IMG/VR virus record: IMGVR_UViG_3300042387_000725
Coordinates: 1 to 64,000 of that record
From: a virus
Reading direction: 5' to 3' (one strand)
Length of the DNA stretch: 64,000 nt
Position numbers and translations under genes: made by a program. The notes under the pieces were generated by a model. The model was not told the DNA's origin, did no database searches, and saw only the letters and a list, made by a program, of their open reading frames with translations. Of the stretch, positions 61,732 through 64,000 are shown piece after piece; within the stretch, counting starts at the first letter, position 1; each line of letters begins with the position of its first letter.

Positions 61732-62135
61732 TAGTCAGTTACATCCTCAATAACTATCATTCTACCCTGACAAACTGTCCAGACTCTATCAGCATCACTT
61801 AGCTCAACATCAAATACGTCACCAGTACGAAGTTGAATTGTCTGAGCAGATGTTAGAGAAACAGTAAATTCACCAATTTCATCATTTGGAGTTGGACCTG
61901 GAACAACAGTAAAAATAGTTCCAGCAGAGTCTTGATCTATGTTATTTTGAATATCTGGACGACGGAACTCACAGCGAATATCCCAGTCCTCAATAATCAG
62001 TGGATCTTTATTATCGTCCGTTGTATAAACTCTAAATGCTGCTGTGTCGCCTTTAACTACCGTCCAACTTACCATTGGTGGTCGTAATCCAACATCGTAA
62101 GAACTCTTTGATTCTTGTCCTCTATAAGTAGCCAT
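61731..62135 (-). CDS. Fibre-operon leading protein, 134 aa
   Basis: From the ATG at 62135 it reads MATYRGQESKSSYDVGLRPP, then MVSWTVVKGDTAAFRVYTTDDNKDPLIIEDWDIRCEFRRP. This pattern is seen in small phage tail proteins just upstream of fibres. The frame extends 15 codons further upstream but runs through the promoter, so the ATG nine bases after the -10 box is chosen. It is beta-rich and probably a tail or fibre adaptor. Confidence 0.65.
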   Translation of the reverse strand: MATYRGQESKSSYDVGLRPPMVSWTVVKGDTAAFRVYTTDDNKDPLIIEDWDIRCEFRRPDIQNNIDQDSAGTIFTVVPGPTPNDEIGEFTVSLTSAQTIQLRTGDVFDVELSDADRVWTVCQGRMIVIEDVTD

Positions 62136-62144
62136 AGTATTTCT

Positions 62145-62153
62145 ATTATACCA
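62145..62153 (-). promoter_or_regulatory. Near-leaderless extended -10 promoter of the fibre operon
   Basis: The minus strand reads TGGTATAAT, then AGAAATACT, then ATG at 62135. The gap of exactly 9 nt and AGAAA match the protease and long chaperone promoters. The divergent lysozyme promoter lies about 75 bp away. Confidence 0.65.
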
Positions 62154-62196
62154 CCTTGAATTATAACAAAATGATAACAATATAAAAAAATGTCAA

Positions 62197-62220
62197 GAAT
62201 TTGCTTTTGAAGGCAAATTC
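62197..62220. promoter_or_regulatory. Operator-like inverted repeat in the lysozyme promoter
   Basis: GAATTTGC and GCAAATTC form a perfect 8-bp inverted repeat with an eight-base spacer. It covers the -35 and spacer of the plus-strand promoter, as a repressor or activator site would. Confidence 0.6.
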
Positions 62221-62230
62221 GTGTTATACT
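62201..62230 (+). promoter_or_regulatory. Promoter of the plus-strand lysozyme gene
   Basis: TTGCTT as -35, an 18-base spacer, then TGTTATACT as extended -10. The core GTGTTATACTTAGA is shared with the reductase promoter. Confidence 0.75.
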
Positions 62231-62236
62231 TAGATT

Positions 62237-62256
62237 ATGCTACCAACAGGTAGCAT
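62237..62256 (+). promoter_or_regulatory. 5' stem-loop of the lysozyme mRNA
   Basis: ATGCTACC and GGTAGCAT form a perfect 8-bp stem around AACA. It starts 7 nt after the -10, so it should be the first thing on the transcript. Confidence 0.6.
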
Positions 62257-62280
62257 TTGTTCTCTAGGAGGTATTTTACA

Positions 62281-62829
62281 ATGAGAGAAGCAAATGTTTG
62301 GTTAGGGGTTTTATTGTTGGTCATTAGTAGTGCCATTTTTTCTGGTAATGCTAGTGCAACTAATGAAAACAACCTTTTGACTAAGAAATCTATGGAAACC
62401 TCTGCCACCCAAAAGGTGGCTTTTTTGGTTTCTAAAGAGCAAAAACTTGAAAAGTACGAAAATGCTCACGCTTTGACTGATGAGCAACTAGTTGAAATGT
62501 TATCGGCTGTAGGCTTTACTGGAAAATCTTTAAGGACTGCTTGTGCAATTGCTAAAGCAGAATCTAATGGTCGTCCACTAGCCTTCAATGGTAATACTAA
62601 AACTGGCGATAGCTCCTATGGCGTATTTCAAATAAATATGCTTGGGAAACTTGGATCAGATCGTAGGGAGAAATTTGAGCTAGATGCAAATGCTGATTTA
62701 CTAAATCCAGTAACTAATGCACAGATTGCCCTACATATGACTAAGGGTGGAGAAGACTGGTCATCATGGAGTTCCTTAAATGGAAAGCGGTACCTAGAGT
62801 GGTACAACAAATATCCATGTAAAAAATAA
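62281..62829 (+). CDS. Exported lysozyme/transglycosylase-like protein
   Basis: This is the only plus-strand gene. It is 182 residues from the ATG at 62281, preceded by AGGAGG; the open frame runs upstream to a TTG, but that would include the ribosome site. Residues 1-26 form a signal peptide (VWLGVLLLVISSAIFSGNASA). Residues 85-178 match a goose-type/SLT lysozyme-like fold: CAIAKAESNGRPLAFNGNTKTGDSSYGVFQINM, with E94 the probable catalytic acid, and later WSSWSSLNGKRYLEWYNKYPC. It cleaves peptidoglycan and may be the lysin or a resuscitation-factor-like enzyme. The Sec signal would let it leave without a holin. Confidence 0.85.
   Translation: MREANVWLGVLLLVISSAIFSGNASATNENNLLTKKSMETSATQKVAFLVSKEQKLEKYENAHALTDEQLVEMLSAVGFTGKSLRTACAIAKAESNGRPLAFNGNTKTGDSSYGVFQINMLGKLGSDRREKFELDANADLLNPVTNAQIALHMTKGGEDWSSWSSLNGKRYLEWYNKYPCKK
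62404..62426 (+). terminator. Terminator-like hairpin inside the lysozyme gene
   Basis: GCCACC and GGTGGC form a 6-bp GC-rich stem around CAAAA, directly followed by TTTTTT. It lies at codons 42-49, between the signal peptide and the catalytic domain. Confidence 0.6.
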
Positions 62830-62844
62830 AGTTAAATAAAAATA

Positions 62845-62877
62845 CCCCCCTTGGATATTTTCCTTGGGGGGTTTTTT
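62845..62877 (+). terminator. Terminator of the lysozyme gene, possibly bidirectional
   Basis: Six C pair with six G, with an extra GG/CC pair inside, followed by TTTTTT on the plus strand. The minus strand reads GGGGGG then TATTTTTATTT, so it may also stop the converging PPFF-repeat gene. Confidence 0.88.
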
Positions 62878-62900
62878 ATGCTGCTTTTAAAATTTGTAGA

Positions 62901-63959
62901 TTAGTATCCTCCATATGAGAATCTTGGGAAGAATGGGAAGAACGGCGGAAAGAATGGAGGGAAGAATGGAGGGAAGAACGGCGGAAAGAATGGAGGGAAG
63001 AACGGTGGGAAAAATGGTGGGAAGAATGGAAAGAACGGAAAGAATGGTGGGAAAAATGGTGAGGTAACCACGAGATTAGATGGATCTGAAGTTGGAGAAT
63101 TTCCAATTGCATTTGTAGCATAAACGGTATATGTTTGTGAAGTATTAACTTCTTGATCAACTTCAACTGATAGCGTTGTTCCAGAAACTGTACCAGTCTT
63201 ACCGTCAGAAGATGCCCAGGTGTAACCAGTAATTGTAGATCCACCGTTTGCTGGAGCAATCCAAGAAACGATATCTTTAGATGATCCTGTTGTTACTGTT
63301 GGTGCTGCTGGTTTAGCTGGAACGGATGTGTCTGTAACATAAGGTTCGCTTGCAGAACTAAACAATCCAGATCCATTGGCATTATTTGCACAAATAGTAA
63401 AAGTATAAGATGTTCCTCCATTAAATGCACCAGTGGCAGTTAATGGACTATTTATTCCTGCCTGAGTTGTTATTGATACAGAAGGAGATGAAGCAATGGT
63501 ATAACCTGTTATTTCGCTTCCTCCAGATTCTGGGGGAGTAAATGTTAAGCTTACTACTGTATTGCTAACTTTAGTTGGTACACCAATGGTTGGAGTTCCT
63601 GGAACAGTAGTTGCTAGAATTGAATTAGAACTTATACTTGGTAGATAAGAACTTCCAAGTGAGCTATTTCCTTTTGATGTAAAAGTATATGAAGTATTAG
63701 ACTGTAATCCTGTAATTGTTAATGGTGAAGAACCTGTTGCTGTAAATGATCCTGGATCTGATGTTACCGTATAGCTTGTAGCTGGACCACCTGTTCCTGG
63801 AGCAGCTAAAGAAATAGTAGCAGATCCATCATTAAATGGACGATTTGTACCAACATTTGTTGCAGTTGGAACTGCTCCGTCTGGAAGATCATTTATTGGG
63901 GTAGTGTACTGTATCTTTCTTAATAATAAGCTTAGTAAAGATACTTTTGAAATTGTCAT
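62901..63959 (-). CDS. Fibronectin-III protein with C-terminal PPFF repeats, paralogue
   Basis: This 352-residue protein has three fibronectin type III-like units (about 25-110, 120-210, 215-295: TSYTVTSDPGSFTATG, GGSEITGYTIASSPS, SQTYTVYATNAIGNSPTSD). The third is clearly related to the second unit of the 56402-57250 product (AP.NGGS.ITGYTWASSD). Residues 301-345 are Pro and Phe only, in PPFF/PFF units with 12 FF pairs, then RFSYGGY. No S74 piece follows. It is presumably a virion decoration or fibre part. Confidence 0.78.
   Translation of the reverse strand: MTISKVSLLSLLLRKIQYTTPINDLPDGAVPTATNVGTNRPFNDGSATISLAAPGTGGPATSYTVTSDPGSFTATGSSPLTITGLQSNTSYTFTSKGNSSLGSSYLPSISSNSILATTVPGTPTIGVPTKVSNTVVSLTFTPPESGGSEITGYTIASSPSVSITTQAGINSPLTATGAFNGGTSYTFTICANNANGSGLFSSASEPYVTDTSVPAKPAAPTVTTGSSKDIVSWIAPANGGSTITGYTWASSDGKTGTVSGTTLSVEVDQEVNTSQTYTVYATNAIGNSPTSDPSNLVVTSPFFPPFFPFFPFFPPFFPPFFPPFFPPFFPPFFPPFFPPFFPFFPRFSYGGY
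62925..63059 (-). repeat. Second (P)PFF-coding tandem repeat
   Basis: This 135-bp array of 9- and 12-base purine-rich units (plus strand GGAAGAATGGTG and variants) is the counterpart of 56468-56647. The two arrays differ in unit order, so both have been rearranging independently. Confidence 0.9.
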
Positions 63960-63962
63960 TGT

Positions 63963-64000
63963 TTAAGAAAGTTCTGATCCATATGCTGCAAAAGATATAT
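63963..64000 (-). CDS. C-terminal tail of a further gene, cut by window edge
   Basis: Only the last 11 complete codons are visible, reading ISFAAYGSELS then TAA, immediately upstream of the 62901-63959 gene. They give no functional clue. Confidence 0.35.
   Translation of the reverse strand, partial: ISFAAYGSELS

Noticed and set aside
1-64000. tRNA genes, integrase, attachment sites and cos-type termini
   Set aside because: Almost all sequence is covered by coding frames, the small gaps hold promoters or terminators, and I saw no cloverleaf pattern or recombinase motif. Ends of the genome may lie outside.

Overview
This 64 kb window is a nearly gap-free piece of a tailed double-stranded DNA phage genome, AT-rich by eye. 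It encodes a small and large terminase, portal, prohead protease with nested scaffold, HK97-type capsid, tail tube, two tail-assembly chaperones, a 2,205-residue tape measure and large tail-tip proteins, with no contractile sheath, so a siphovirus is implied. No integrase, repressor module, tRNA or CRISPR array was recognised. The host is probably an actinobacterium. This is inferred from the DnaE/DnaB/primase replication set, DUF3310, a coenzyme-B12 ribonucleotide reductase, an actinobacterial-looking secreted surface protein and several promoters that appear to drive leaderless mRNAs. A low-GC freshwater lineage would fit but is not proven. Both window ends cut through genes.

All genes but one read on the minus strand, from right to left. 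In transcription order: (1) 64.0-56.1 kb, tail-fibre and decoration proteins, including two paralogous fibronectin-III proteins that end in long Pro/Phe (PPFF) repeats, and the single plus-strand gene, an exported lysozyme-like protein with its own operator-like promoter; (2) 56.0-47.0 kb, a modification island with seven distinct 2-oxoglutarate/Fe(II) dioxygenases of prolyl-4-hydroxylase type, a radical SAM/SPASM enzyme, a DXD glycosyltransferase, two related DUF6065-like proteins and a short-chain dehydrogenase; (3) 46.8-44.8 kb, class II ribonucleotide reductase; (4) 44.8-17.0 kb, virion morphogenesis from a lectin-like structural protein and portal through capsid, connectors, tail tube, chaperones, tape measure and tail tip; (5) 17.0-5.4 kb, replication, recombination and small regulators (DnaB helicase, primase, ssDNA-binding protein, DnaE polymerase, MazG-like enzyme, RecA, Cas4-like nuclease, RuvC-like resolvase); (6) 5.4-1 bp, terminase and two exported surface proteins.

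The most unusual content is the modification island lying beside the PPFF-repeat fibre protein. My working hypothesis is that the phage hydroxylates, and perhaps glycosylates, its own proline-rich virion fibres. This is inference from adjacency and intact catalytic motifs. The dioxygenases could instead act on DNA, sugars or host proteins.

Regulation is partly legible. Many genes have an extended -10 box (TGnTATAAT). Three have it exactly 9 nt before ATG, two 6 nt before and one 7 nt before, which predicts leaderless or near-leaderless transcripts. The reductase and lysozyme promoters share a 14-nt core followed by a hairpin at the predicted 5' end of the mRNA. Intrinsic terminators follow the capsid, tail-tube, surface-protein and lysozyme genes.
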